In this document: positions 35,281 to 44,843 of the stretch, piece after piece
Numbering within the stretch: position 1 is the first letter of the stretch
Layout: each line of letters opens with the position of its first letter
DNA from: Pseudomonas putida NBRC 14164
GTDB lineage: Bacteria > Pseudomonadota > Gammaproteobacteria > Pseudomonadales > Pseudomonadaceae
Direction of reading: 5' to 3'
Assembly (NCBI RefSeq): GCF_000412675.1
Contig: NC_021505.1
Span: 372,001-436,000 of the forward strand
Length of the DNA: 64,000 bases
Position numbers and translations under genes: made by a program
Notes under the pieces: model-generated
Told to the model about the DNA's origin: nothing
Database searches by the model: none
Seen by the model: only the letters and a program-made list of their open reading frames with translations

Positions 35281-36531
35281 ATGCAACGCTACTCGGGCTT
35301 CGGCCTCTTCAAACACTCCCTCAGCCACCACGAAAACTGGCAGCGCATGTGGCGCACGCCAACCCCTAAAAAGGTTTACGACGTGGTTATCGTCGGCGGT
35401 GGCGGCCATGGCCTGGCCACGGCCTACTACCTGGCCAAAGAGCACGGCATCACCAACGTTGCCGTGATCGAGAAAGGTTACCTGGGCGGCGGCAACACCG
35501 CCCGTAACACCACCATTGTGCGTTCCAACTACTTGTGGGACGAGTCGGCGCAGCTGTACGAGCACGCCATGAAGCTGTGGGAAGGCTTGTCCCAGGACAT
35601 CAACTACAACGTCATGTTCTCCCAGCGCGGCGTGTACAACCTGTGCCACACCCTGCAGGACATTCGTGACTCCGAGCGCCGCGTCAGCGCCAACCGCCTC
35701 AACGGTGTCGATGGCGAGCTGCTGAACACCGCCCAGGTCGCGGCCGAAATCCCGTACCTGGACTGCTCGAAGAACACCCGTTACCCGATCCTTGGCGCAA
35801 CCGTTCAGCGCCGTGGTGGCGTGGCCCGCCACGACGCCGTGGCCTGGGGCTATGCCCGCGCTGCCGACGCCCTGGGCGTGGACCTGATCCAGCAGACCGA
35901 AGTGATCGGCTTCCGCAAGGAAAACGGCGCGGTCATCGGCGTGGAAACCAACAAAGGCTTCATCGGCGCCAAACGCGTCGGCGTGGTCACCGCGGGTAAC
36001 TCCGGGCACATGGCCAAGCTGGCCGGTTTCCGCCTGCCGCTGGAATCGCACCCGCTGCAAGCGCTGGTATCCGAGCCGATCAAGCCGATCATCGACAGCG
36101 TGATCATGTCCAACGCCGTGCACGGCTACATCAGCCAGTCCGACAAGGGCGACCTGGTAATCGGTGCCGGTATCGACGGCTGGGTCGGCTACGGCCAGCG
36201 CGGTTCGTACCCGGTGATCGAGCACACCCTGCAGGCCATCGTGGAGATGTTCCCCAACCTCTCTCGCGTGCGCATGAACCGCCAGTGGGGCGGCATCGTC
36301 GACACCTCGCCGGACGCCTGCCCGATCATCACCAAGACCCCGGTCAAGAACATGTTCTTCAACTGCGGTTGGGGCACTGGCGGCTTCAAGGCGACCCCGG
36401 GTTCGGGCAACGTCTTCGCCGCGAGCCTGGCCAAGGGCGAAATGCACCCACTGGCCGCGCCGTTCTCCATGGACCGTTTCTACAACGGCGCACTGATCGA
36501 CGAACACGGCGCCGCCGCCGTCGCCCACTAA
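35281..36531 (+). CDS. soxB: Sarcosine oxidase beta subunit
   Basis: 416 residues of the DAO/FAD oxidoreductase fold. The FAD-binding motif VVIVGGGGHGLATAYYLAKEHG lies at about 35-56; GYLGGGNTARNTTIVRSNYLW (about 68-88) is the usual site of covalent FMN attachment in heterotetrameric enzymes (a His in that region in studied members). NCGWGTGGFKATPGSG near the end completes the family pattern. It carries the amine oxidation site of the four-subunit enzyme that converts sarcosine to glycine. 15 bases separate it from soxD. Confidence 0.95.
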   Translation: MQRYSGFGLFKHSLSHHENWQRMWRTPTPKKVYDVVIVGGGGHGLATAYYLAKEHGITNVAVIEKGYLGGGNTARNTTIVRSNYLWDESAQLYEHAMKLWEGLSQDINYNVMFSQRGVYNLCHTLQDIRDSERRVSANRLNGVDGELLNTAQVAAEIPYLDCSKNTRYPILGATVQRRGGVARHDAVAWGYARAADALGVDLIQQTEVIGFRKENGAVIGVETNKGFIGAKRVGVVTAGNSGHMAKLAGFRLPLESHPLQALVSEPIKPIIDSVIMSNAVHGYISQSDKGDLVIGAGIDGWVGYGQRGSYPVIEHTLQAIVEMFPNLSRVRMNRQWGGIVDTSPDACPIITKTPVKNMFFNCGWGTGGFKATPGSGNVFAASLAKGEMHPLAAPFSMDRFYNGALIDEHGAAAVAH

Positions 36532-36545
36532 CCGGAGACACCGTC

Positions 36546-36881
36546 ATGTTGCATATTTTCTGTCCCCACTGCGGCGAGCTGCGCTCCGAAGAAGAGTTCC
36601 ACGCCTCTGGCCAGGCGCACATCGCCCGCCCGCTGGACCCTGCCGCCTGCTCCGACGAGGAGTGGGGTACCTACATGTTCTACCGTGATAACCCACGCGG
36701 TATTCACCATGAACTGTGGGACCACGTTGCCGGTTGCCGCCAGTACTTCAACGTCACCCGCGACACCGTGACCTACGAAATTCTGGAAACCTACAAGATT
36801 GGCGAAAAGCCGCAAGTGACCGCCAACGGTAAAGCTGCGAACGCACCGTCGACCGTCAAAGGCCAAGGGGAAAAAGTATGA
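36546..36881 (+). CDS. soxD: Sarcosine oxidase delta subunit
   Basis: 111 residues from MLHIFCPHCGELRSEEEF. It has a zinc-binding start (Cys6-x2-Cys9, then a later His and Cys in LWDHVAGCRQYFNVTRDTVT at about 59-78). A tail of about 15 residues beyond the usual end is polar and probably flexible. It is a small structural subunit of the heterotetramer. Its stop codon overlaps the ATG of soxA by four bases (ATGA). Confidence 0.95.
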   Translation: MLHIFCPHCGELRSEEEFHASGQAHIARPLDPAACSDEEWGTYMFYRDNPRGIHHELWDHVAGCRQYFNVTRDTVTYEILETYKIGEKPQVTANGKAANAPSTVKGQGEKV

Positions 36882-39800
36882 GCCAGACCTATCGCCTCGC
36901 CAGCGGCGGCCGCATCGACCGCAGCAAGGTCCTGAACTTCACTTTCAACGGCAAGACCTACCAGGGTTATGCCGGTGACAGCCTGGCCGCCGCACTGCTG
37001 GCCAACGGCGTAGACATTGTCGGCCGCAGCTTCAAGTATTCGCGCCCACGCGGCATCATCGCTGCCGGTACCGAAGAGCCGAACGCCATCCTGCAGATCG
37101 GTTCCAGCGAAGCCACCCAGATCCCCAACGTGCGCGCTACTCAACAAGCGCTGTACGCAGGCCTTGTCGCCACCAGCACCAACGGCTGGCCGAACGTCAA
37201 CAATGACGTGATGGGCATCCTCGGCAAGGTGGGCGGCAGCATGATGCCGCCGGGCTTCTACTACAAAACCTTCATGTACCCGAAATCGTTCTGGATGACG
37301 TACGAAAAGTACATCCGTAAAGCGGCAGGCCTTGGCCGTGCACCGCTGCAGAACGACCCGGATAGCTACGACTACATGAACCAGCACTGCGACGTGCTGA
37401 TCGTCGGCGCCGGCCCTGCTGGCCTGGCCGCTGCACTGGCTGCTGCGCGCAGCGGCGCCCGTGTGATCCTGGCTGACGAGCAGGAAGAGTTTGGCGGCAG
37501 CCTGCTCGACAGCCGCGAAACCCTCGACGGCAAGCCTGCCGCCGACTGGGTCAACGCCGTGATCAAAGAGCTGGAAGGCCTGCCGGAAGTGACCCTGCTG
37601 CCACGTGCCACGGTCAACGGCTACCACGACCACAACTTCCTGACCATTCACGAGCGCCTTACCGACCACCTCGGCGACCGCGCCCCGATCGGCCAGGTAC
37701 GCCACCGTGTGCACCGTGTACGCGCCAAGCGCGTGGTACTGGCGCCCGGCGCCCACGAGCGCCCGCTGGTGTACGGCAACAACGACGTACCGGGCAACAT
37801 GCTGGCTGGTGCTGTGTCCACCTACGTTCGCCGCTACGGCGTGGCACCGGGCCGCAAGCTGGTGCTGTCGACCAACAACGACCACGCCTACCGCGCTGCG
37901 CTTGACTGGCACGACGCTGGCCTGCAAGTGGTCGCCATCGCCGACGCCCGCCACAACCCACGTGGCTCGCTGGTTGAAGAAGCGCGTGCCAAAGGCATCC
38001 GCATCCTCACCTCCAGCGCCGTGGTCGAGGCCAAAGGCAGCAAGCATGTCACCGGCGCCCGCGTGGCGGCTATTGATGTGCAGGCGCACAAAGTCACCAG
38101 CCCAGGCGAAACCCTTGAGTGCGACCTGATCGCAACCTCCGGTGGCTACAGCCCGATCGTGCACCTGGCTTCGCACCTGGGCGGTCGCCCAGTGTGGCGT
38201 GACGACATCCTCGGCTTCGTACCGGGCGATGCGCCGCAGAAACGCGAGTGCGTGGGCGGTATCAATGGCGTCTACGCCCTCGGTGACGTGATTGCCGATG
38301 GCTTCGAAGGCGGCGTTCGCGCAGCCACCGAGGCGGGCTTCAAGGCCTCTGTCGGCACCCTGCCAAAAACCGTGGCGCGCAAGGAAGAGGCCACCGTGGC
38401 ACTGTTCCAGGTGCCGCACGACAAAGGCAGCAAGGGGCCGAAGCAGTTCGTCGACCAGCAGAACGACGTGACCGCCGCAGGTATCGAGCTGGCCACCCGT
38501 GAAGGCTTCGAGTCGGTCGAGCACGTAAAACGCTACACCGCGCTGGGTTTCGGTACCGATCAGGGCAAACTGGGCAACATCAACGGCCTGGCCATCGCCG
38601 CCCGTTCGATCGGCATCACCATCCCGGAAATGGGCACCACCATGTTCCGCCCCAACTACACGCCGGTGACGTTCGGCGCGGTAGCGGGCCGTCACTGTGG
38701 CCACCTGTTCGAGCCCGTGCGCTTCACCGCCCTGCATGCCTGGCACGTGAAGAACGGCGCCGAGTTCGAAGACGTCGGCCAGTGGAAGCGCCCTTGGTAC
38801 TTCCCCAAAGCCGGTGAAGACATCCATGCCGCCGTGGCCCGCGAGTGCAAGGCCGTGCGCGACAGCGTGGGCCTGCTGGACGCCTCGACCCTGGGCAAGA
38901 TCGACATCCAGGGCCCGGACGCCCGTGAGTTCCTCAACCGCATCTATACCAATGCCTGGACCAAGCTGGACGTGGGCAAGGCCCGCTACGGCCTGATGTG
39001 CAAGGAAGACGGCATGGTCTTCGACGACGGCGTAACCGCCTGCGTTGGCGACAACCACTTCATCATGACCACCACCACCGGTGGCGCCGCCCGTGTGCTG
39101 CAGTGGATGGAGCTGTACCACCAGACCGAATGGCCGGAGCTGAAGGTGTACTTCACCTCGGTTACCGACCACTGGGCCACCATGACCTTGTCCGGCCCCA
39201 ACAGCCGCAAGCTGCTCAGCGAGCTGACCGACATCGACATGGACAAGGAAGCCTTCCCGTTCATGACCTGGAAGGAAGGCAACGTCGGCGGCGTGCCGGC
39301 CCGTGTGTTCCGTATCTCGTTCACCGGTGAGCTGTCGTACGAAGTCAACGTGCAGGCCAACTACGCCATGGGCGTGCTGGAACAGATCATCGAGGCGGGC
39401 AAGAAGTACAACCTGACCCCGTACGGCACCGAGACCATGCACGTACTGCGTGCCGAGAAGGGCTTCATCATCGTGGGCCAGGACACCGACGGTTCGATGA
39501 ACCCGGACGACCTGAACATGAGCTGGTGTGTGGGCCGCAACAAACCATATTCGTGGATCGGCCTGCGTGGCATGAACCGCGAAGACTGCGTGCGCGAGAA
39601 CCGCAAGCAGCTGGTAGGCCTGAAGCCGGTCGACCCGACCAAGTGGCTGCCGGAAGGCGCCCAGCTGGTGTTCGACCCCAAACAGCCGATCCCGATGGAC
39701 ATGGTTGGCCACGTTACCTCCAGCTACGCGTCCAACTCCCTGGGCTACTCGTTCGCCATGGGGGTGGTCAAAGGCGGCCTCAAGCGCATGGGCGAGCGTG

Positions 39801-39892
39801 TCTACTCGCCGCAGGCAGATGGCAGCGTGATCGAGGCGGAAATCGTGTCTTCGGTGTTCTTCGATCCGAAGGGTGAGCGGCAGAACGTTTGA
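36878..39892 (+). CDS. soxA: Sarcosine oxidase alpha subunit
   Basis: 1004 residues. The N-terminal ferredoxin-like domain (about 12-95) opens FTFNGKTYQGYAGDSLAAALLANG. The dinucleotide-binding domain starts at DVLIVGAGPAGLAAALAAARSGARV (about 171-195), and the C-terminal aminomethyltransferase (GCV_T) domain (about 620-1000) binds tetrahydrofolate. The formaldehyde made at SoxB is captured there as 5,10-methylene-THF. Length matches the family. It is coupled to soxD and separated from soxG by a REP pair. Confidence 0.95.
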   Translation: MSQTYRLASGGRIDRSKVLNFTFNGKTYQGYAGDSLAAALLANGVDIVGRSFKYSRPRGIIAAGTEEPNAILQIGSSEATQIPNVRATQQALYAGLVATSTNGWPNVNNDVMGILGKVGGSMMPPGFYYKTFMYPKSFWMTYEKYIRKAAGLGRAPLQNDPDSYDYMNQHCDVLIVGAGPAGLAAALAAARSGARVILADEQEEFGGSLLDSRETLDGKPAADWVNAVIKELEGLPEVTLLPRATVNGYHDHNFLTIHERLTDHLGDRAPIGQVRHRVHRVRAKRVVLAPGAHERPLVYGNNDVPGNMLAGAVSTYVRRYGVAPGRKLVLSTNNDHAYRAALDWHDAGLQVVAIADARHNPRGSLVEEARAKGIRILTSSAVVEAKGSKHVTGARVAAIDVQAHKVTSPGETLECDLIATSGGYSPIVHLASHLGGRPVWRDDILGFVPGDAPQKRECVGGINGVYALGDVIADGFEGGVRAATEAGFKASVGTLPKTVARKEEATVALFQVPHDKGSKGPKQFVDQQNDVTAAGIELATREGFESVEHVKRYTALGFGTDQGKLGNINGLAIAARSIGITIPEMGTTMFRPNYTPVTFGAVAGRHCGHLFEPVRFTALHAWHVKNGAEFEDVGQWKRPWYFPKAGEDIHAAVARECKAVRDSVGLLDASTLGKIDIQGPDAREFLNRIYTNAWTKLDVGKARYGLMCKEDGMVFDDGVTACVGDNHFIMTTTTGGAARVLQWMELYHQTEWPELKVYFTSVTDHWATMTLSGPNSRKLLSELTDIDMDKEAFPFMTWKEGNVGGVPARVFRISFTGELSYEVNVQANYAMGVLEQIIEAGKKYNLTPYGTETMHVLRAEKGFIIVGQDTDGSMNPDDLNMSWCVGRNKPYSWIGLRGMNREDCVRENRKQLVGLKPVDPTKWLPEGAQLVFDPKQPIPMDMVGHVTSSYASNSLGYSFAMGVVKGGLKRMGERVYSPQADGSVIEAEIVSSVFFDPKGERQNV

Positions 39893-39918
39893 CTCCGGGC
39901 CCTGTGGGGGGCAGGCCA

Positions 39919-40011
39919 GGCCTATCGCCGGCAAGCCAGCTCCCACAGGATCGATGCAGCTTTGAAGGTGGGTGAAATCCCTGTGGGAGCTGGCTTGCCG
40001 GCGATAGGGCC
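39919..40011. repeat. REP pair between soxA and soxG
   Basis: Facing GCCGGCAAGCCAGCTCCCACAGG units within the sox operon. Confidence 0.88.
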
Positions 40012-40071
40012 GGTAGCCACCACACAGAAGCTGCGTCGCATCGACGAACAAGAATTCAAGGCAGGTAAGAA

Positions 40072-40704
40072 ATGAGCGCTATCAACGTCTTCCAGCAAAA
40101 CCCCGGCGCCGAGGCCAAGGCCCAGTCGCCACTGCACCACGCCGACCTGGCCAGCCTGGTTGGCAAAGGCCGCAAGAACGCAGGCGTGACCCTGCGTGAA
40201 CGCAAGTTCCTTGGCCACCTGACCCTGCGTGGCGACGGCCACAACCCGGAATTCGCCGCCGGCGTGCACAAGGCCCTGGGCCTGGAGCTGCCAGTGGCCC
40301 TGACCGTGGTCGCCAACAACGACATGTCGCTGCAATGGGTTGGCCCCGACGAGTGGCTGCTGATCGTGCCCGGTGGCCAGGAACTGGCGGTCGAGCAAAA
40401 GCTGCGCGCGGCCCTTGATGGCCAGCACATCCAGGTGGTCAACGTCAGCGGCGGGCAAAGCCTGCTGGAACTGCGCGGCCCGAACGTGCGCGAAGTGCTG
40501 ATGAAATCCACCAGCTATGATGTTCACCCGAACAACTTCCCGGTGGGCAAGGCCGTGGGCACCGTGTTCGCCAAGTCGCAACTGGTGATCCGCCGTACCG
40601 CCGAAGACACCTGGGAGCTGGTGATTCGCCGCAGCTTCGCCGACTACTGGTGGCTGTGGCTGCAGGACGCTTCGGCCGAATACGGCCTGAGCATCGAAGC
40701 TTAA
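40072..40704 (+). CDS. soxG: Sarcosine oxidase gamma subunit
   Basis: 210 residues, MSAINVFQQNPGAEAKAQSPLHH onward, with WVGPDEWLLIVPGGQ (about 86-100) and a Trp-rich end RRSFADYWWLWLQDASAEYG. The fold resembles a reduced aminomethyltransferase domain. It helps form the folate-binding cavity of the heterotetramer. AAGGCAGGTAAGAA precedes the ATG. It lies 12 bases before purU. Confidence 0.94.
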   Translation: MSAINVFQQNPGAEAKAQSPLHHADLASLVGKGRKNAGVTLRERKFLGHLTLRGDGHNPEFAAGVHKALGLELPVALTVVANNDMSLQWVGPDEWLLIVPGGQELAVEQKLRAALDGQHIQVVNVSGGQSLLELRGPNVREVLMKSTSYDVHPNNFPVGKAVGTVFAKSQLVIRRTAEDTWELVIRRSFADYWWLWLQDASAEYGLSIEA

Positions 40705-40716
40705 GGAGAGCAGAAC

Positions 40717-41574
40717 ATGAGTCGGGCACCGGATACCTGGATTCTCACCGCCGACTGCCCGAGCATGCTCGGCACCGTCGACGTGGTGACGCGTTACCTC
40801 TTCGAGCAGCGCTGCTACGTGACGGAGCACCACTCCTTCGATGACCGGCAGTCGGGGCGTTTCTTCATTCGCGTCGAATTCCGCCAGCCGGATGATTTCG
40901 ACGAAACGGGCTTCCGTGCCGGCCTGGCCGAGCGCAGCGAAGCGTTCGGCATGGCCTTCGAGCTGACCGCACCCAATCACCGCCCCAAGGTGGTGATCAT
41001 GGTGTCCAAGGCTGACCACTGCCTGAATGACCTGCTGTACCGGCAGCGCATTGGCCAGCTGGGCATGGACGTGGTAGCGGTGGTTTCCAACCACCCCGAT
41101 CTCGAGCCCCTGGCGCACTGGCACAAGATTCCTTATTACCACTTCGCCCTTGACCCCAATGACAAGGCGGGGCAAGAGCGCAAGGTGCTGCAGGTGATCG
41201 AGGAGACAGGTGCCGAGCTGGTTATCCTCGCCCGTTACATGCAGGTGTTGTCACCCGAGCTGTGCCGGCGCCTGGATGGCTGGGCGATCAACATTCACCA
41301 CTCGCTGTTGCCAGGGTTCAAAGGCGCCAAGCCTTACCACCAGGCGTACAACAAGGGCGTGAAAATGGTCGGTGCCACCGCGCACTACATCAACAACGAC
41401 CTGGACGAAGGGCCGATCATTGCCCAGGGCGTCGAGGTGGTGGACCACAGCCACTATCCGGAAGACCTGATTGCCAAGGGGCGGGATATCGAATGCCTGA
41501 CCCTGGCGCGGGCTGTGGGTTATCACATCGAGCGGCGGGTGTTCCTCAACGCCAACCGCACGGTCGTGCTCTGA
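40717..41574 (+). CDS. purU: Formyltetrahydrofolate deformylase
   Basis: 285 residues. An N-terminal ACT domain (about 8-85) is followed by the formyltransferase domain with MVSKADHCLNDLLYR, the catalytic region NIHHSLLPGFKGAKPYHQAY (Asn-Ile-His, about 191-210) and a conserved Asp in YINNDLDEGPII. It hydrolyses 10-formyl-THF to formate and THF. In this operon it restores free THF for SoxA and GlyA when sarcosine is degraded. The start ATG is preceded by AAGGAGAG. Confidence 0.94.
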   Translation: MSRAPDTWILTADCPSMLGTVDVVTRYLFEQRCYVTEHHSFDDRQSGRFFIRVEFRQPDDFDETGFRAGLAERSEAFGMAFELTAPNHRPKVVIMVSKADHCLNDLLYRQRIGQLGMDVVAVVSNHPDLEPLAHWHKIPYYHFALDPNDKAGQERKVLQVIEETGAELVILARYMQVLSPELCRRLDGWAINIHHSLLPGFKGAKPYHQAYNKGVKMVGATAHYINNDLDEGPIIAQGVEVVDHSHYPEDLIAKGRDIECLTLARAVGYHIERRVFLNANRTVVL

Positions 41575-41585
41575 CATCCTGTACC

Positions 41586-41678
41586 GGCCTCTTCGCGGGA
41601 CAAGCCCGCTCCCACAGGTTCATCGCCATGTTCGAAAGAGCGGTGAGCCTGTGGGAGCGGGCTTGCCCGCGAATGGCC
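41586..41678. repeat. REP pair between purU and fdhA
   Basis: Facing CGCGGGACAAGCCCGCTCCCACAGG-type units. Downstream, GCCGCC (41780) and GGCGGC (41793) form a small hairpin in the fdhA leader. Confidence 0.87.
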
Positions 41679-41844
41679 TCACACCTTTGTACCTGCCGCT
41701 AAAAGACATCCCCCTGTCGCTTCCAGTCAGCGCACCCCGGCCTATCAGGCCCACAATTCCCTGCATTCCAGTAACACAAGCCGCCCATGGATGGCGGCGC
41801 GTTCAACCACCGCTGCATAAATAAAAATCAAGCGAGGTAAGAGC

Positions 41845-43044
41845 ATGTCTGGCAATCGTGGAGTGGTATATCTCGGCGCCGGCAAGGTCGAAGTGCAACA
41901 CATCGACTACCCGAAAATGCAGGACCCGCGTGGCAAGAAGATCGAGCACGGCGTCATCCTGAAGGTGGTCTCCACCAACATCTGCGGCTCTGACCAGCAC
42001 ATGGTCCGTGGCCGCACCACTGCCCAGGTCGGCCTGGTTCTGGGCCACGAAATCACCGGTGAAATTGTCGAGATCGGGCGTGACGTCGAACGCTTGAAAA
42101 TCGGTGACCTGGTGTCGGTACCGTTCAACGTTGCCTGCGGCCGCTGCCGCTCCTGCAAAGAGATGCACACCGGCGTCTGCCTCACCGTCAACCCGGCCCG
42201 CGCCGGTGGTGCCTACGGCTACGTCGACATGGGCGACTGGACCGGCGGCCAGGCTGAGTACGTGCTGGTGCCATACGCCGACTTCAACCTGCTGAAACTG
42301 CCGGACCGCGACAAGGCCATGGAAAAGATCCGTGACCTGACATGCCTGTCCGACATTCTGCCTACCGGCTACCACGGTGCCGTGACGGCTGGCGTAGGCC
42401 CAGGCAGCACCGTTTACGTTGCGGGCGCTGGCCCGGTCGGCCTGGCCGCTGCTGCCTCGGCCCGCCTGCTGGGCGCGGCCTGCGTCATCGTCGGTGACCT
42501 GAACCCGGCCCGCCTGGCCCACGCCAAGTCGCAAGGCTTTGAAGTGGTCGACCTGTCCAAGGACACCCCGCTGCACGAGCAGATCATCGACATCCTCGGT
42601 GAGCCGGAAGTGGACTGCGCCGTCGACGCCGTCGGCTTCGAGGCCCGTGGCCATGGTCACGAAGGTGCCAAGCACGAGGCCCCGGCCACCGTGCTGAACT
42701 CGCTGATGCAAGTGACCCGCGTGGCCGGCAACATCGGTATCCCGGGCCTGTACGTAACCGAAGACCCAGGCGCGGTAGATGCCGCTGCCAAGATCGGCGC
42801 GCTGAGCATCCGCTTCGGCCTGGGCTGGGCGAAGTCGCACAGCTTCCACACCGGCCAGACCCCGACCATGAAGTACAACCGCCAGCTGATGCAGGCGATC
42901 ATGTGGGACCGTATCAACATTGCTGAAGTGGTGGGGGTGCAGGTGATCAACCTGGATCAGGCGCCAGAAGGGTATGGCGAGTTTGATGCGGGTGTACCGA
43001 AGAAGTTTGTGATTGACCCGCACAAGATGTGGGGCGCGGCGTGA
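41845..43044 (+). CDS. fdhA: Glutathione-independent formaldehyde dehydrogenase
   Basis: 399 residues of the zinc-dependent alcohol dehydrogenase family. Catalytic-zinc segment NICGSDQHMVRG (about 44-55) and GHEITGE (about 67-73), structural zinc cysteines CGRCRSCKEMHTGVC (about 98-112), NAD-binding VYVAGAGPVGLAAAASARLLG (about 191-211). It oxidises formaldehyde to formate with tightly bound NAD, detoxifying the formaldehyde released by betaine and dimethylglycine demethylation. A REP pair and a leader hairpin separate it from purU; it ends at a strong terminator. Confidence 0.95.
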   Translation: MSGNRGVVYLGAGKVEVQHIDYPKMQDPRGKKIEHGVILKVVSTNICGSDQHMVRGRTTAQVGLVLGHEITGEIVEIGRDVERLKIGDLVSVPFNVACGRCRSCKEMHTGVCLTVNPARAGGAYGYVDMGDWTGGQAEYVLVPYADFNLLKLPDRDKAMEKIRDLTCLSDILPTGYHGAVTAGVGPGSTVYVAGAGPVGLAAAASARLLGAACVIVGDLNPARLAHAKSQGFEVVDLSKDTPLHEQIIDILGEPEVDCAVDAVGFEARGHGHEGAKHEAPATVLNSLMQVTRVAGNIGIPGLYVTEDPGAVDAAAKIGALSIRFGLGWAKSHSFHTGQTPTMKYNRQLMQAIMWDRINIAEVVGVQVINLDQAPEGYGEFDAGVPKKFVIDPHKMWGAA

Positions 43045-43062
43045 TTTAATTCACTTGGACAG

Positions 43063-43089
43063 AAAGCCCCTCTCCAGAGGGGCTTTTTT
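43063..43089 (+). terminator. Rho-independent terminator of fdhA
   Basis: AAGCCCCTCTCCAGAGGGGCTTTTTT: an eight-pair GC-rich stem followed by a T run, 19 bases after the fdhA stop codon. Confidence 0.93.
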
Positions 43090-43126
43090 ACGGCTGCATT
43101 ACCGACTTTAAAGTCTGCCTCGCCCA

Positions 43127-43172
43127 TTGTAGGAGCGGCCTTGTGTCGCGAAAGGGGTGCGAAGCAGCCCCC
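43127..43172. repeat. Single REP-like unit
   Basis: TTGTAGGAGCGGCCTTGTGTCGCGAAAGGGG followed by TGCGAAGCAGCCCCC, the AGGAGCGGCCTTGTG subtype, unpaired. Confidence 0.7.
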
Positions 43173-43235
43173 GACGGTACGAGCACTTGCACCAAGTTCC
43201 TGGGGAAGCTTCGCAGTAGATCTGCCCGCGGAACA

Positions 43236-43997
43236 TTAACGCCTGATACGACTAGGTTCTGGAGCTGGTGGCGAAATTTCATTAATGGCAGTTGAATACT
43301 TTGGCGAGAAATTGACGGGTTGCGTTAGATCGCTGCGTAAGCGACTGCGAAGGCGCAACGATAATTCACCGAGACGCTTCAGTTCTTCCTTCATGTGCTC
43401 AGGGGCGTTGTCGGGATGTATTCTCATATATCTCAAGTCAGCATGGATTATTCTTCTACGCTCTCGAATCTTGGAAAGGCCTTGCTGTATCCGTGGAGGA
43501 AAGTTGTCTTCAAAATACTGATAGTTCGGAAGCAGTAGATTCTCCGATTCAGCTTGAGCAAAGGATGGGGGCTGTGTGCCCTGTTGTCGAGCAGGTTGTA
43601 GTTCTTGTGGGGTGAGTTCGGGTTGCAGTTGTGCTTGGGCTTGAGCTCTATCACGACTTCTGGTCCGCCCGAATAGGTTGGCGATGCCTTTAATTGGACT
43701 CAGCCAACTTTGACCTGATGGATCTAACCGATTGACTGGATCGCCACTACAGTAGGCATATGCATTAATACCACCTGCGTCAAACGGACTTAATCTGTCA
43801 GCTGAGTGAAATCGCTGCAGGACGGGATTGTAAATGCGATGACCGTTACCAAGGGCATAGAAACTTGTAAATGCATCTCGGAGCTGGCCATTGAACGCCA
43901 AGAGACGTTGCTCTGCGGGTGCATTGATTGCATAACCGTACGGCGTGTAGGCAGAGGAATGAGGTGTGCGGTCAGAATCAGGGTGCTGCTTCATCAT
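43236..43997 (-). CDS. Orphan RHS-repeat core-domain protein (2 of 3)
   Basis: 253 residues. After YTPYGYAINAPAEQRLLAFNGQLRD comes the core YALGNGHRIYNPVLQRFHSADRLSPF and DAGGINAYAYCSGDPVNRLDPSG (about 48-95). The C-terminal tip, about 96-253, is Gln-rich at first and then strongly helical and charged (KIRERRRIIHADLRYMRI, EELKRLGELSLRLRSRLR), a likely coiled coil. It shares no tip similarity with the first orphan but the same flavour as the third. There is no signal peptide and no immunity-like gene next to it. The gene looks AT-rich compared with fdhA. Confidence 0.68.
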   Translation of the reverse strand: MMKQHPDSDRTPHSSAYTPYGYAINAPAEQRLLAFNGQLRDAFTSFYALGNGHRIYNPVLQRFHSADRLSPFDAGGINAYAYCSGDPVNRLDPSGQSWLSPIKGIANLFGRTRSRDRAQAQAQLQPELTPQELQPARQQGTQPPSFAQAESENLLLPNYQYFEDNFPPRIQQGLSKIRERRRIIHADLRYMRIHPDNAPEHMKEELKRLGELSLRLRSRLRSDLTQPVNFSPKYSTAINEISPPAPEPSRIRR

Positions 43998-44191
43998 CTT
44001 GGCCTGCTTGATGTGAATTGTTGTTACCAGTATTAGGATGTCGAACGCATAGCGCTACTGATAGAAATGACAGGTTGGTACCACTGACCTGGGCTGTTTG
44101 ATAGCCTCGACAACCGGCCCGGAACAAACCGTGAAACCTTAAGTCAAAACCCTCGTTTCCCAGGCCATCCCGGCCCACGAGGTCCCTCCCG

Positions 44192-44767
44192 ATGAAAGCA
44201 TTCACCCTGGCAACCCTTATGACCCTGGCCGCAAGCCCGGTGTTTGCCTTCAACCTCAGCGATGCTGCCAACGCCGTGTCCGCCATGCAAACTCAGAAGC
44301 AGCAGGGCCAAGTACAGGCTCCCGAGGCACAGGCCAATCTGCTGAACACCTTGGGCAGCGAATTGAAGATCACCCCCGAACAGGCCGTGGGCGGAGCTGG
44401 GGCGATGTTGGGGCTGGCGCGCAACAACCTGAGCAGCGATGACTACGGCCAACTGACCAAGGCAGTGCCAGGGCTGGACCTGCTGGCCGGTGCGAATGCG
44501 TTGGGCGGGTTAAGTGGGTTCGGCGATTTGCTGGGCAAGAACAGCGAAAGCGAGTCGGCCCTGAGCAACGCGCTGGGCAACAACGTGGAAAACCGCAGCG
44601 ACCTGGACAGTGCGTTCAAGGCGCTGGGGATGGATACCGGGATGATCGGGCAGTTTGCGCCACTGATTCTGCAGTATTTGGGGCAGCAGGGGATTGCTGG
44701 GTCATTGTTGCAGAACCTGAGTAGCCTGTGGACCGCGCCGGCATCTACACCAGCCCCTTCGGTGTAA
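44192..44767 (+). CDS. DUF2780-family secreted protein (VcgC/VcgE-like)
   Basis: 191 residues with a signal peptide (MKAFTLATLMTLAASPVFA). The mature part is a helical alpha-domain, LNTLGSELKITPEQAVGGAGAMLGLARNNLSSDDYGQL, matching DUF2780, followed by Gly- and Leu-rich repeats of the same helical type up to LAPLILQYLGQQGIAGSLLQNLSSLW-like sequence. It is probably periplasmic; the function of the family is unknown. It ends at a shared bidirectional terminator with the RHS-core gene on the other strand. ACGAGGTCCCTCCCG precedes the ATG, a modest ribosome site. Confidence 0.82.
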   Translation: MKAFTLATLMTLAASPVFAFNLSDAANAVSAMQTQKQQGQVQAPEAQANLLNTLGSELKITPEQAVGGAGAMLGLARNNLSSDDYGQLTKAVPGLDLLAGANALGGLSGFGDLLGKNSESESALSNALGNNVENRSDLDSAFKALGMDTGMIGQFAPLILQYLGQQGIAGSLLQNLSSLWTAPASTPAPSV

Positions 44768-44774
44768 AAAATAG

Positions 44775-44826
44775 AGGGCACTGAAACGTATTCATAGTCA
44801 GCGCTTAGGCGCGAGATCAGTGCCCT
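44775..44826. terminator. Bidirectional terminator between the DUF2780 gene and an RHS-core gene
   Basis: AGGGCACTGA (44775-44784) pairs with TCAGTGCCCT (44817-44826), with T-rich tails on both strands, between convergent genes. The 32-base loop has its own small inverted repeat (GCGCTTAGGCGC). Confidence 0.7.
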
Positions 44827-44843
44827 TTTCTTTAGTCTCATAT

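Noticed and set aside
36791..40051. Very long open frame (1086 codons) on the minus strand opposite soxD/soxA
   Set aside because: It is the antisense shadow of soxA in high-GC DNA; its product is His/Val/Ala-rich with no domain, whereas the plus strand encodes a complete known enzyme.
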